A program made the position numbers and the translations under genes. The notes beneath the pieces are model-generated. The model made no database searches. It saw only the letters and a list, made by a program, of their open reading frames with translations, and was not told the DNA's origin. This document shows positions 34,823 to 44,052 of a DNA stretch of 64,000 nt, piece by piece (positions within the stretch are counted from its first letter, which is position 1; each line of letters begins with the position of its first letter). Source of the stretch: CAVVZJ01 sp963752755 (lineage in GTDB: Bacteria > Planctomycetota > Planctomycetia > Isosphaerales > Isosphaeraceae); the NCBI GenBank assembly GCA_963752755.1, contig CAVVZJ010000004.1, positions 124,001 through 188,000 of the forward strand, read 5' to 3'.

Positions 34823-35773
34823 ATGAACCTGCTGACGACGTTGGCCGGCTCCCTGATGGAGGGGTTCCTCCCGAGGGGCTGGGACCTTGCGAAGATTGAC
34901 CGATGCTGCTCGCACCCACCGGAATCGGTCGGCGAGCGGCAAGGCTGGTGGAACCCCGGTTTCGAGCCGGTGCCGTGCCGGTCGCTGGAAGACTTCGACG
35001 TGATGATGGGCCACGAGATCGCTCAGACGATCCGGCGCACCCGGGACGAAGGTCGTGAGTCGGCCCTGATCCTGCCCGTCGGGCCGATGGGGATGTATCG
35101 CTGGGCCGTCTTCTTCCTGCGGGAATGGGGCGTCGGTTGCGAGCATGTCCACGGGTTCAACATGGACGAGTGGAGCGACGCCGACGGCAAGACGCTGCCG
35201 TCGGACGACCCGGGAGCGTTCCAGAACGCGATGGAGTCGGCCTTCTACGGGCCGCTCGGGGCGAAGTCGGTGCCGGCGGATCGGCGCTGGTTTGCCACCA
35301 AGGATCGGCTGCCGAAGTACGCCGAGCGGATCGGCGAGCTGAAGTCGAAGGGGGCCGAGCTGACGGTCATCTTCGGGATCGGGCGCGTCTGCCACATCGC
35401 CTTCTGGGAGCCGCATTTCGCGGCGGAATTCGCGAACGTCGAGGACTGGAAGAATCAGACGCACCGAATCGGCGCGCGGTTGCACCCGCTGACGATCGAG
35501 CAGAACGCCTTGACCAGCTTCAAGAGCCGCACGACCCTCGTGCCCGCCTTCGCCAACACGATCGGGCCGGGCCTCTTCCTCCAGGCCGACCGGATCATCG
35601 GCGGCGCCGACGGGGTCTTCGGCCGGGGGATGCAGTGGCAGGGGACGAGTCTCTGGATGACCTTGCGGTACGGTCCGGACCCCTGGGTGCCCAGCTCCTT
35701 CATGCCGACGCTGTCGGGCCGGCTGTTCTATCACGTCGATCTGGCCGGGCCGCTGGAGCCGGAGATGAATTGA
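34823..35773 (+). CDS. Glucosamine-6-phosphate isomerase-like protein (NagB fold)
   Basis: 316 residues. FNMDEWSDADGKTLP matches the FNMDEY region of NagB with its catalytic Asp, ALILPVGPMGMYRW matches the substrate loop, and VIFGIGRVCHIAFWEPHFAA stands where NagB has GIGxDGHIAFNEP. The His is kept, but the DG pair is replaced by VC and the NEP by WEP. The overall length and order fit a planctomycete NagB/6-phosphogluconolactonase relative. The reaction may therefore differ from deamination of glucosamine 6-phosphate. Single-gene unit. Confidence 0.75.
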   Translation: MNLLTTLAGSLMEGFLPRGWDLAKIDRCCSHPPESVGERQGWWNPGFEPVPCRSLEDFDVMMGHEIAQTIRRTRDEGRESALILPVGPMGMYRWAVFFLREWGVGCEHVHGFNMDEWSDADGKTLPSDDPGAFQNAMESAFYGPLGAKSVPADRRWFATKDRLPKYAERIGELKSKGAELTVIFGIGRVCHIAFWEPHFAAEFANVEDWKNQTHRIGARLHPLTIEQNALTSFKSRTTLVPAFANTIGPGLFLQADRIIGGADGVFGRGMQWQGTSLWMTLRYGPDPWVPSSFMPTLSGRLFYHVDLAGPLEPEMN

Positions 35774-35880
35774 GGGAGCGAGGGGGGCGGACGGAGTCGC
35801 CCAGAGAACCGAGATTGAGGAGAGATGGGGAGTCGGTCCGACTTCGGTCGGGCTAGCTCCCGCTCCATCAGGAAACGAGT

Positions 35881-35902
35881 CGGCCCGAGGGCAGTCGGGC
35901 CG
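35881..35902. terminator. Possible bidirectional hairpin terminator
   Basis: CGGCCCGA (35881-35888) and TCGGGCCG (35895-35902) form an 8-bp stem with a 6-base loop between the plus-strand NagB-like gene and the convergent minus-strand monooxygenase gene. No U-tract follows. It may instead be a REP-like palindrome of the kind seen at 53480 and 53525. Confidence 0.35.
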
Positions 35903-35940
35903 ATCCCGTTCGATCTCGCGGGTTTCCGGGCGAACCTGGA

Positions 35941-37866
35941 TCACTCCGAGGAAGCGGCGGCCTTGCTGGCCTCGGCCTTGCGCTTCTGTTCCTTCGAGTA
36001 GTCGTCGTAATACTTCTTGAAGGTGGGGATCAGGTCGTCCTTCTCGCCGGGGCGGGTGAGGTCCTGGCCCTTCTTGACCATGCCGAAGAAGCCGATGCAC
36101 ATCTCGTCGGTGGTGGCCTCGCCCCAGCGGACGGCCTCGGGGGGATTGTTGGGGTTGAGGGGGTTATCGGCCGAGTTGTCGAAGTGGGAGACGAGCTGGA
36201 CGACGGAGCCCTTGGGGAGCGTGATCGGCTCTTTGAGGTAATACTGGTTCTGCCACTGGAAGTCCCACTTGTCGATCTGGATGAGGTCGATTCGCTTCAT
36301 CGCCGGCTTCTGGCCCTCGCCCTTCTTCTCACCGGTGGGGACGAGCGCCCACATGGTCATGTCCTTGCCGAGCAGGTGCATGTGGGGGGCGACGGAGAGG
36401 AGCTCGACGTCGCAGGGCAGGGGGAGGGTGGAGGCCTTGACCTCGATGTTCGACTCGCCCCTTTCGAGAACGAATTCGCGATTGATGGCAGCCCACCAGT
36501 GGAAGGTCTGGCGGGTCGGCTTCTTGGCGAAGTAGAGGGCGACGCGACTGCGGTCGGTCTCGGGCTTGCCGTAGGGGTGGTAGTGGACCTGGAGCACGAC
36601 ATCGGCCCCCTTGGGGAGCGAGCGGCCGATGCCTTCGGGGAGGAAGTCGGGCTCGACGCCGGGGGCCCAGCCGCCGAGGTCCTGGTCGATCTTGATCTGG
36701 GGGCCGCCGAAGCAGGTGTAGCCGTCGTGGGGGCTACCCTCGGCGGCGTCCTTCTTGACGGCCTCGCCGGACTGATCGACGTAGCCGAGCATGTGGTGGA
36801 CGACCCGCGGGTTGCCGGGTCGGTACTCGATGCCGGCGACGTAAACGTCGTCGGGGAGGTTCGTGGGGATGACGAAGCAGCGATAGATGTCGTCGCCGTC
36901 GGCCGGGATTGAGAACGACTCGGGCATCTCGACAACCAGGTCGGGTTGGCCGAGTTTCCAATCGTCGGAGTACGAGGGCGGCTCGGGGAGGTCGGCCGGG
37001 TCCCCCTCGGGGGCGCCGTTCTCCACCCAGCGGGCGAGAGTGGCGACTTCCTCGGGGCTCATCGAGCGGTCGTGACGGAACTCGGCGCCGAAGCCAGGCT
37101 TCGGCTTCCAGGGCGGCATCAATCGCTCCTCGACGACGTAGAGCAGATCGGCGGATCGCTTGCGAGCCTGGGAATAATCTTCGAGGCCGAACGGCCCAAT
37201 CTGGCCCTTGCGGTGACACTCGCGGCAGTGCTGGTTGAGGATCGGGGCGACGTCCCGGGTGTAGGTGACCGTCGTGTCGTCCGCGTCGCCCAGCTCGGGG
37301 ATCGGGCAGCCGACGGCCTTGGCCTCGGGAACGGCCACCTCGCGGGAGGCGAGCACGGCGGCGATGGCGTCGCGAAGTTCGTGAGTCTGGGGATTGGTCG
37401 TCTTGACGCGGCGGTCGGCGTACTGGTCGTCGATCCGGCCGCGATAGCGGACGAGATTCTGGTCATCGATCACGACCGCTTCGGGGGTGACCGTGGCCTC
37501 GAAGGCCGCGGCAAGCCGGGCCTTCGGGTCGCGGATCACCGGGTAAGTGAGCTGGTACTCCCGGGCGTGGGAGGCGTGGGCCTCGGCGTCGAGGTCGGGA
37601 TCAACGCAAACACCGATGAGCTTGAGCTTTTGGGCAGGGAAGGCGGCGGCGATCTCGTTGAGTGTGGCGCTGTAGTAGTTGGAGATCGGACACTCGGACG
37701 AGTAGAAGACGAGGGCCGTGGCGCCGCCGGTCGGGGCTCGGAGGGTGATGGCGTGGTCCTCGGCCGTGCGATATTCGCGGTCGGCGGCCTGGGCGGCGGG
37801 GATGACCAGGAGGCAAGCCAGACAGGCGGTTACGGCGGCGCGAGTCGGTCTTGATCGCGAATTCAT
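35941..37866 (-). CDS. Redoxin / cytochrome c / copper monooxygenase-like fusion
   Basis: 641 residues, exported (VTACLACLLVIPAAQAA). An N-terminal thioredoxin-fold redoxin has FYSSECPISNYYSAT with a single Cys. A heme motif follows in APILNQHCRECHRKGQIGPF. The C-terminal part resembles PHM-type copper type II ascorbate-dependent monooxygenase, with Cu ligand candidates HH in VVHHMLGYVD, HxH in QVHYHPYGK, and HMHLLGKDM. A Lys/Ala-rich tail ends it. The frame is intact. It could oxidise a reduced organic substrate in the periplasm with electrons passed from the redoxin and heme modules (inference). Confidence 0.85.
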   Translation of the reverse strand: MNSRSRPTRAAVTACLACLLVIPAAQAADREYRTAEDHAITLRAPTGGATALVFYSSECPISNYYSATLNEIAAAFPAQKLKLIGVCVDPDLDAEAHASHAREYQLTYPVIRDPKARLAAAFEATVTPEAVVIDDQNLVRYRGRIDDQYADRRVKTTNPQTHELRDAIAAVLASREVAVPEAKAVGCPIPELGDADDTTVTYTRDVAPILNQHCRECHRKGQIGPFGLEDYSQARKRSADLLYVVEERLMPPWKPKPGFGAEFRHDRSMSPEEVATLARWVENGAPEGDPADLPEPPSYSDDWKLGQPDLVVEMPESFSIPADGDDIYRCFVIPTNLPDDVYVAGIEYRPGNPRVVHHMLGYVDQSGEAVKKDAAEGSPHDGYTCFGGPQIKIDQDLGGWAPGVEPDFLPEGIGRSLPKGADVVLQVHYHPYGKPETDRSRVALYFAKKPTRQTFHWWAAINREFVLERGESNIEVKASTLPLPCDVELLSVAPHMHLLGKDMTMWALVPTGEKKGEGQKPAMKRIDLIQIDKWDFQWQNQYYLKEPITLPKGSVVQLVSHFDNSADNPLNPNNPPEAVRWGEATTDEMCIGFFGMVKKGQDLTRPGEKDDLIPTFKKYYDDYSKEQKRKAEASKAAASSE

Positions 37867-37996
37867 AAACGACCTTCCTCCGAAGGACCTTCAGCGATGA
37901 GAACGGCCAGGCGATCCGCCTCCGGCGCCGGGATTCGGGATGATCCCCAGGACACGTGAAACTTCTCCGATCGGGACTCGCGGCCGTCACCAGGAT

Positions 37997-38002
37997 ATTA
38001 TA
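37997..38002 (-). promoter_or_regulatory. Consensus -10 element upstream of the redoxin-monooxygenase gene
   Basis: On the minus strand this is TATAAT, about 130 bases before the ATG at 37866 with nothing else between. No good -35 hexamer lies at 17 bases, so the support is partial. Confidence 0.35.
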
Positions 38003-38132
38003 ACCGGATACTCGTCGCAACCCGACCGAGTGTCGGAATTCTTCCAGAATCCTGCGCGGCGGGGGCGACGGGCCTCGGTTTGCGGCGATCGTCTCGGGTG
38101 GCGGTCGCAAGGCCACGGGAAGCCGGGTGCGC

Positions 38133-39860
38133 TCAGAAGTAGATCTGGAAGCGGGCCCAGAGCATGTCGTTGGTAATCTGGAACTGGCCCGGGTCGATCG
38201 CGACCTGCGAGCCGAACATGGCGTGCTGCCAGCCGAGGTAGACCTTGATGTACTGGGTCCAGTACCAGTTGACACCGACATCGAGCAGGTGGGCGCTGTT
38301 GGACCAGAGACTGCGGTCGGCCAAGCCGTCGGTGAAGACCTGGTTGCCGACCTCGACGGTGCTCCAGCGTGCGGCCAGTTCGATGGCCCCGGGGCCGAAC
38401 TTGCCCTGACGCAGATCGAAGTTGCGGATCGGGCGGACCATGCCGCGGGCGGCGACCGTCTCGCCGGTGAGGAAGTAGCCGGCCTGCACGTAGTAGCCGC
38501 CGACGGGCAAGTGGGTGCGTAGGCCGGGGTTCGCCGCGTGAGCATAGTCCTGGAAGCCGCTGGCCCACTCGCCGATGAGGGAGAGCGAGTGGTAGTACCA
38601 GGCGGCGTGGAGGTCCCAGAGGACGCGTGGACCGTCTTCGAGCACGTTGTTGTTGAAGGCCAGGAAGGGCACGCCGAAGAAGCTGCTGCCGGTGGTGGCG
38701 ACGTTCGTCCGCAGAATGTTGGGGATCGGCGTGTTCATCTGGTTGCCGGCGAGCACCGAGCCGCCGACGTTAAGAAACTCCAGCGGTGAACCCTCGTCCG
38801 TATCGAACGGGCGGAAGTTCAGGTAGGCGGCCAGGTCGGGCGAAGAGTTGCGGTCGATATAGAAGTTGCGCGAGCCGTTGAAGAGGCCGACGCCGTAGTC
38901 GAGCCGCTTCTGGAAGAGCTGACCCCAGGCCATGATGCCGACGTCGCGGTTCAGGCCGAAGTTGTTGAAGAAGAGCGAGCGTTCGGGGTTCACCAGGCCG
39001 TTGATCGGGAGGTTGTAGAATTCGTAAGTGAATGGTGTCTTGTAACGACCAATCTTGAACTGGAGCCGGTCGTCGTAGTGGATGTTGAGGAAGGCGTCGA
39101 GGAGGTTCAGGCCATCGAAACCAAAGGCCGGCACGACGAAGTATTCAAACGGTTTCGAGAGCCTGCCGCTGAAGATCCACCACTGCCGGGGGATGCCAAA
39201 GGTCGAGTGATAGACGTTGTTCAGGGGCTGATTCGGGGTGTCCCAGTAACCGCGGTAATCGACCTGGGTGAGGTTGTGAAACTGGAACTGAAACTCCGAG
39301 TCCTCCGTCATCAGTTCGAAGCCGGGGCCGAACTTACCGATCAGAGGCAGGCCGCGGGTTGGTGGCCGGCATGTTGATCCTCGTCGCCTCGGGGGCGGGT
39401 GGCCGCTCGGCCGAGCCGACGGTGCCGAACGGCTCGGTGATGCTCGTCCCTGCCGGTGGTGGCGTCGGCATCCCTTCCGATTCAGGGGGATTGGCGGGCA
39501 TCGCGGGGCCGAGGGATGGTCCGGAAGTCGGACTACGGCCGGCCGCGCCGCCGACGACCGGACCCACGTTCCCCTCCGCGCCGGTGATGCCGGGCGGTGT
39601 GCTGGCAGCGGGGCTGGCGACCTGATCCAGTCGCGTCGAGAGCTGGCGAACCATCGCCTCGAGTTGCTGCACGCGAGCTTCCAGCTCGGCCTCACGCGGA
39701 GTTGAGACCGATGGCGAGGCCGGCACGGGCAGGGGGGGTTCGCCGGAAGGGTTGGGGGTGGGGTCTGGGACCGCCCTTCGGCCGTGAGGATCACGAGGAA
39801 TCCCACGAACAGGACCGACCGGCAGGTCGATCGTCTCACGACAAGAGACAATCGGCTCAT
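38133..39860 (-). CDS. Outer-membrane porin (OprP-like) with two compensating frame breaks
   Basis: The N-terminus is a signal peptide (STCRSVLFVGFLVILTAEG). A break in a C7 run (about 39732-39738) moves the coding frame, which then encodes a coiled coil EAELEARVQQLEAMVRQL and a proline/glycine-rich linker. A second break at about 39350 returns to the first frame with LPLIGKFGPGFEL, FQFHNLTQVDYRGYWDTPNQ, KIGRYKTPFTYEFYNLPI and GYYVQAGYFLTGE, beta-strand repeats ending in aromatic residues (WARFQIYF). This is the layout of planctomycete phosphate-selective-type porins. About 576 residues if both indels are corrected. Confidence 0.8.
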   Translation of the reverse strand: MSRLSLVVRRSTCRSVLFVGFLVILTAEGRSQTPPPTLPANPPCPCRPRHRSQLRVRPSWKLACSNSRRWFASSRRDWIRSPAPLPAHRPASPARRGTWVRSSAARPAVVRLPDHPSAPRCPPIPLNRKGCRRHHRQGRASPSRSAPSARPSGHPPPRRRGSTCRPPTRGLPLIGKFGPGFELMTEDSEFQFQFHNLTQVDYRGYWDTPNQPLNNVYHSTFGIPRQWWIFSGRLSKPFEYFVVPAFGFDGLNLLDAFLNIHYDDRLQFKIGRYKTPFTYEFYNLPINGLVNPERSLFFNNFGLNRDVGIMAWGQLFQKRLDYGVGLFNGSRNFYIDRNSSPDLAAYLNFRPFDTDEGSPLEFLNVGGSVLAGNQMNTPIPNILRTNVATTGSSFFGVPFLAFNNNVLEDGPRVLWDLHAAWYYHSLSLIGEWASGFQDYAHAANPGLRTHLPVGGYYVQAGYFLTGETVAARGMVRPIRNFDLRQGKFGPGAIELAARWSTVEVGNQVFTDGLADRSLWSNSAHLLDVGVNWYWTQYIKVYLGWQHAMFGSQVAIDPGQFQITNDMLWARFQIYF

Positions 39861-40013
39861 AACCGCCCCCGAGAGAATTACGACGCGGCCGAGGATTCAG
39901 ATAAGAAGGCGCAGCGTCATTGGGGATATCGGGAAGCGGTAGGTCCGGAGTTGAGGCGAAATTGAGGAAAATGCGGGTCGGGCAGAGAATGACGATCCCG
40001 CAAAGAATTCCGG

Positions 40014-40821
40014 TCATTCCCAGAGCCCGGCCAGGGCCATCAGGCCGAAGCCGAAGAGCAGGGCCAGGGAGAGTTTGAAGCGGTCATGGGCGTGAAAGTG
40101 TAACTCGGGCAGCAGGTCGCTCAGGGCGATGCAGAGGAAGGTGCCGGCGGAGAAGGCGAGCGTGGCCGCGGTGAACGGCTCGCCCTGGTCCGAGGCGACC
40201 CAGGAGCGGCCGACGAAGAAGAGGACCACGCCCGCCGGGATCATCAGCGAGAAGCCGAGGTTGACCAGGTGGGCAACCGACTTCGCGCGTGCCCGAGCGA
40301 ATCATCAGACTCACGATCGTCAAGGCGTCGGCCGGCTTGTGGATCAAGGTGGCGAGGAAGACCCCCCACGAGGCTGCGCCCAGGCCACGGCGGTCGGTCG
40401 CCGCGGCGCTGGCGAGGGCGACGCCGCCAGCCAGAGTATGGACCGCCAGGCCGAAGGCCGCGGCGCCCCAGTGGAGCGTCGAGGACTTGAGGGCCACCTC
40501 CGCGCCGTGGTCGTGGTTGTGGTCGTGGGGATGGACTTCGTCAGGTTCGGCGGGGGGTTCGTGGCGGTGGTACGCGAAGTAACGTTCGAGGAAGAACAGG
40601 GTGAGCAGGCCGGCCGCGCTCCAGCGAAGCGTGGCGGCGGAGCCCAGCTCGACGGCCTCGGGCAGCATGTGGAAGAAGGCGGCGCCGAGCATGGCCCCCG
40701 CGGCGAAGCTCAGATAAATCTGGAGCCGGGTATGGGTCAACACGGTGGCCAGCGGCAGGAGTCCGCCCAGGAAGCTCGCCGCAACGATCGCCCCACAGAA
40801 GACGACGAGCGTGAGCAGCAT
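40014..40821 (-). CDS. ZIP-family metal transporter (one frame break)
   Basis: About 269 residues with eight predicted TM helices. N-terminal helices read LLTLVVFCGAIVAASFLGGL and LSFAAGAMLGAAFFHMLPEA, which contains the conserved metal site. A His-rich cytosolic loop EVHPHDHNHDHGAE follows, as in zinc transporters. Helix 4 contains LATLIHKPADALTIVSLM with the HKxxD signature. The frame breaks near 40282 and continues SVAHLVNLGFSLMIPAG and LSDLLPELHFHAHDRFK. The ATG at 40821 has GGAG upstream. It probably imports or exports zinc or another divalent metal. Confidence 0.85.
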
Positions 40822-40962
40822 GTTCCACTCCGGGGTCCAGAGGGGGCCGGCACGCCGCGACCCCTTGCCACGTCCGTCGCGACCGAAGATAATGGCAAAC
40901 GCCTGCAATTCGCCTTCGGGAGCCCGCTCCACCACGCAATCCCAATGACCGCGAGGTGCGCC

Positions 40963-41250
40963 ATGGCCAAGTTGAGCGAGGCGGAGATTCAAACCCGGCT
41001 ACCCGAGGTCAAGGGATGGGAGCGGCACGGCGACATGCTCGTGCGGTCCTGGCGATTCGCCTCGGCCCGTCGGGCGCTGGAGTTCGTCGGCCAGGTGGTC
41101 GGCCTGGCCGAGAAGACTAATCACTTTCCGGACGTCGTGCTGAGTTACCGCGACGTGCGGGTCGAGCTCTCGACCCACGACTCTGGCGGTCTGACGCCCG
41201 AGGACTTCGCCCTGGCGTCGTCGATCAACGCCCTGCCCACAGACCGCTAG
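40963..41250 (+). CDS. 4a-hydroxytetrahydrobiopterin dehydratase (pterin carbinolamine dehydratase)
   Basis: 95 residues, the usual size. The active-site region TNHFPDVVLSYRDVRVELST and the preceding helix RALEFVGQVVGLAEK match the PCD/DCoH fold, with the His pair partly changed (NHFP for the common HHP). The C-terminus reads LTPEDFALASSINAL. It regenerates tetrahydrobiopterin after aromatic amino acid hydroxylation, although no hydroxylase lies nearby. The gene is divergent from the ZIP gene. Confidence 0.9.
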   Translation: MAKLSEAEIQTRLPEVKGWERHGDMLVRSWRFASARRALEFVGQVVGLAEKTNHFPDVVLSYRDVRVELSTHDSGGLTPEDFALASSINALPTDR

Positions 41251-41376
41251 CGCGGTTTCCTGCGACAGACCGACCGCCCTCTCGACGACGCGTCCACCCG
41301 TCCCGGACGGCTCCCGCCAGCCAGCGCCACCGGGGAAGTCGCCTTGACCGGCGTTCGAGGCGATCGGGACGACCGG

Positions 41377-41577
41377 TCAGCTTTCCGTGCCGGGCCGCTT
41401 CGGGCCGAGAACTCCGGGCGGTAGCTTGCGATACTTCGTCTTGGGGAGATTGAAGACGCCCTGCTTCGGCTCCCAGCGCTCGTCCAACTGCAAGGCGGCG
41501 AGTCGCTCGCCGCGCTTCATCACATTGCGCGACCGCATCAGGCCGCTCGCCTTCTTCAGACTCTTGTCCATCGACAT
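41377..41577 (-). CDS. Small basic protein (TIGR04137-like)
   Basis: 66 residues: MSMDKSLKKASGLMRSRNVM, then KRGERLAALQLDERWEPKQ and VFNLPKTKYRKLPPG. This pattern (MSxxRSL, RNVLxRxER, VFGLPKxR) is that of the highly basic small protein family described in Planctomycetes, Verrucomicrobia and Chlamydiae, thought to be ribosome- or RNA-associated. A GAGAGG stretch lies upstream of the ATG. The family call is from memory of the pattern and is not searched. Confidence 0.65.
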   Translation of the reverse strand: MSMDKSLKKASGLMRSRNVMKRGERLAALQLDERWEPKQGVFNLPKTKYRKLPPGVLGPKRPGTES

Positions 41578-41945
41578 CGGCCGGACCTCTCACTTCGCTT
41601 CGCTGTCGTGGCTCGGGGCCGCTCGGGGGCGCGCAAATCGATCGCCTTTCAGGGATCGGCCCCCGGGAAGGTGTTTCATGATAGCCAAGCCAACGGGTTG
41701 AGGCAAGCCGTTGGCCACTGGTCTTCTGGGCGACCGCAATCAGGCGCTCGCTGAGTTCTTGCCGAAGGCGGGTTGCCGCGGCATTCTTGGGGAGCCTCGT
41801 GGATCAGGGCCGACCGGATTGAGACTTTCGGGAACCGGTCGTCGGACGGTGATCGGTGTTTCCAAAGCGGGCCTCGTCGAAGACCTTCCCACCGACGCGC
41901 CCGATTTGGCCAACCGCGTCCCTCTTGTGGAATCGGAGTGAGTCG
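41578..41945. other. Intergenic region with a possible hairpin
   Basis: 368 bases. CCAACGG (41690-41696) and CCGTTGG (41708-41714) can pair with an 11-base loop, perhaps as a terminator for something read through or as a structural element. No gene was recognised. Confidence 0.35.
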
Positions 41946-42701
41946 ATGCCTCTGACCGAACATCCCGAAGGCGGATATCGCTTCCTGCCCGGCATCGCCC
42001 CGTATTCGGGCGGTGTCGTGGCGGCAAACGGCCATGAGATCGTTCACGTCCTGTTCCGGAGGCCCGAGCCGTACAGGAAGGGATTCGAGCGTGTCGCGCA
42101 GCACCTGATCGCGGAGAAGCGGCCGAGGGCGGCCCTTTGCGGGATCGAGCTACGATCGCCGAAACCGTTCAGCTTCGCGGGCTTTGCAGCGTTCAACGGG
42201 GAGTATGCCCGCATCCTGGAGGACTGGGGCCTGTTCGTCGATGGCGTGAATCCGGTGGCGCGGACGAACGTCGCCCCCGCGGTCGGACCGCCGGGCGAGC
42301 CGGTGCTCTCTGGATTCTCGTACACGAGGCCAAGCCAGCCGGCCGCATCGCCATCCTTCGTCGTGGCGGGCGCTGGCGAACTGCCCGAAGGGGTGCTGGC
42401 GCCGGAGGCGATCGTGCGTGCGGGAGAGTCGAGCGCCGAGGCGATCGAACAAAAGGCCCGGTTCGTGATGGATCTGATGGAGACCCGGCTCCGCGGCCTG
42501 GGCGGCGACTGGTCCGACCTGACCGATATCGAGGTCTATACGGTCCATCCGATTGACCGCCTCCTGCCGGCCTTGATCCTCGAACGGGTCGGCCCGGCCG
42601 CTGTGCATGGGGTTCTCTGGTATTTCAGCCGGCCGCCGATCGAGGGAATCGAGTTCGAGATGGACATGCGGGGGGTCGGCATCGAGATTCGCCTGGATTG
42701 A
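41946..42701 (+). CDS. RidA/YjgF-like protein with unusual N-terminal half
   Basis: 251 residues. The C-terminal half reads AEAIEQKARFVMDLMETRL, SDLTDIEVYTVHPIDRLLP and GVLWYFSRPPIEGIEFEMDM, close to the strand-helix pattern of RidA-type enamine deaminases (DLTDIEVYTVHPI is the strongest match). The N-terminal half (GYRFLPGIAPYSGGVVAANG) resembles a second, more diverged copy. RidA proteins remove reactive enamines or act in aminomuconate metabolism. The start at 41946 begins MPLTEHPEGGYRF and the gene is followed 73 bases later by an old yellow enzyme. Confidence 0.55.
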   Translation: MPLTEHPEGGYRFLPGIAPYSGGVVAANGHEIVHVLFRRPEPYRKGFERVAQHLIAEKRPRAALCGIELRSPKPFSFAGFAAFNGEYARILEDWGLFVDGVNPVARTNVAPAVGPPGEPVLSGFSYTRPSQPAASPSFVVAGAGELPEGVLAPEAIVRAGESSAEAIEQKARFVMDLMETRLRGLGGDWSDLTDIEVYTVHPIDRLLPALILERVGPAAVHGVLWYFSRPPIEGIEFEMDMRGVGIEIRLD

Positions 42702-42774
42702 GGCGCCGGAGTTGCGGCGGCCTGGGTCGTCCCGGCGAACGGTGCCTTTGCCCTGGATTCCGGAGTGATCGATC

Positions 42775-43944
42775 ATGGCCGAACCCGTGCACGGTGAGTC
42801 GCTTCCAACCAGGCCGGGCGTCCACGGCTGCCCGGCCGACGCCGATCACGACCGCGAGGTCCCACAGGTGGACCTGCTCAGCCCCCTGACGATCCGAGGC
42901 GTGACGTTGCGCAACCGAATCGTCATGTCGCCGATGTGTCAGTACAGCTCCGAGAACGGCCTGGCGAACGACTGGCATCTCGTCCACCTTGGCAGTCGGG
43001 CCGCGGGAGGGACGGCCTTGATCTTCGTGGAGGCGACGGCCGTCACCGCCGAGGGGCGGATCTCGCCGCGGGACATGGGGATCTGGGGCGATCAGCACGT
43101 CGAGCCGCTGGCGCGAATCGCGCGGTTCGTCCAGTCTCAGGGAGCCGTCGCGGGCATCCAGCTCGCCCACGCCGGACGCAAGGCGAGCTGCGAGCCCCCC
43201 TGGCTCGGAGGGGCCAGCCTGAAGACACCTCAGGACGGCGGCTGGACGGTCATCGGCCCCAGCCCGATCCCGTTCCAGGAAGGCGATCCAGGGCCCGTTC
43301 CGCTCGACGAGGACGGCATCGCGGGGGTCATCGCCGCCTTTGAGGCGGCGGGGCGGCGTGCCCTGACCGCCGGCTTCCACGTCATCGAGATCCACGCCGC
43401 CCACGGCTACCTGCTCCACGAGTTCCTCTCGCCCTTGAGCAACCAGCGCGACGACCGGTTCGGCGGCAGCCTGGAGAACCGGATGCGGCTGCTCCTGACC
43501 GTGGCGGAACGTCTGCGGCGGATCGTCCCCGACGAGCTGCCCCTCTTCGTCCGGATCTCGGCGACCGACTGGGTCGAAGGGGGCTGGGATATCGAGCAGT
43601 CGGTGATCCTCGCGCGGCATCTCAAGGAGATCGGCGTGGACCTGATCGACGTTTCCTCGGGCGCCCTGGTGCCCCACGCCCGCATCCCGGTGGCTCGTGG
43701 CTACCAGGTGCCGTTTGCCCGCCGCATCCGGGACGAGGCCGGCATCCGGACCGGCGCCGTCGGCCTCATCACCGAGTCGCGGCACGCCGACGAGATCGTC
43801 ACGGGCGGCGACGCCGACCTCGTCTTCATCGGTCGCGAGTTGCTCCGCGAGCCGTACTGGGCCTTGAAAGCCCAGCACGACCTCGATGGCGACCCGTCCT
43901 GGCCGATCCCGTACGGCTATGCCGTGAAGAGGAGGGCCCGGTAG
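42775..43944 (+). CDS. NADH:flavin oxidoreductase, YqjM-type old yellow enzyme
   Basis: 389 residues. The class III OYE motif MSPMCQYSSENG contains the redox-tuning Cys. AGIQLAHAGRKAS, EIHAAHGYLLHEFLSPLSN with the two active-site His, and ENRMRLLLTV all fit. The FMN-binding end ADLVFIGRELLREPYWAL is typical. It reduces activated alkenes such as enones with NAD(P)H. The N-terminal 30 residues before DLLSPLTIRG are extra and weakly conserved, so translation could start later. Confidence 0.92.
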   Translation: MAEPVHGESLPTRPGVHGCPADADHDREVPQVDLLSPLTIRGVTLRNRIVMSPMCQYSSENGLANDWHLVHLGSRAAGGTALIFVEATAVTAEGRISPRDMGIWGDQHVEPLARIARFVQSQGAVAGIQLAHAGRKASCEPPWLGGASLKTPQDGGWTVIGPSPIPFQEGDPGPVPLDEDGIAGVIAAFEAAGRRALTAGFHVIEIHAAHGYLLHEFLSPLSNQRDDRFGGSLENRMRLLLTVAERLRRIVPDELPLFVRISATDWVEGGWDIEQSVILARHLKEIGVDLIDVSSGALVPHARIPVARGYQVPFARRIRDEAGIRTGAVGLITESRHADEIVTGGDADLVFIGRELLREPYWALKAQHDLDGDPSWPIPYGYAVKRRAR

Positions 43945-44052
43945 CTCGCCCGGTCGAGCGAACCGCGTCGGATTGTGACATCTTCCGCTCGGCGATCGGA
44001 CCGCGGTACGATACGGGTGGATCTCGACCTCCCAAACCCAGGAGTCACGTCC

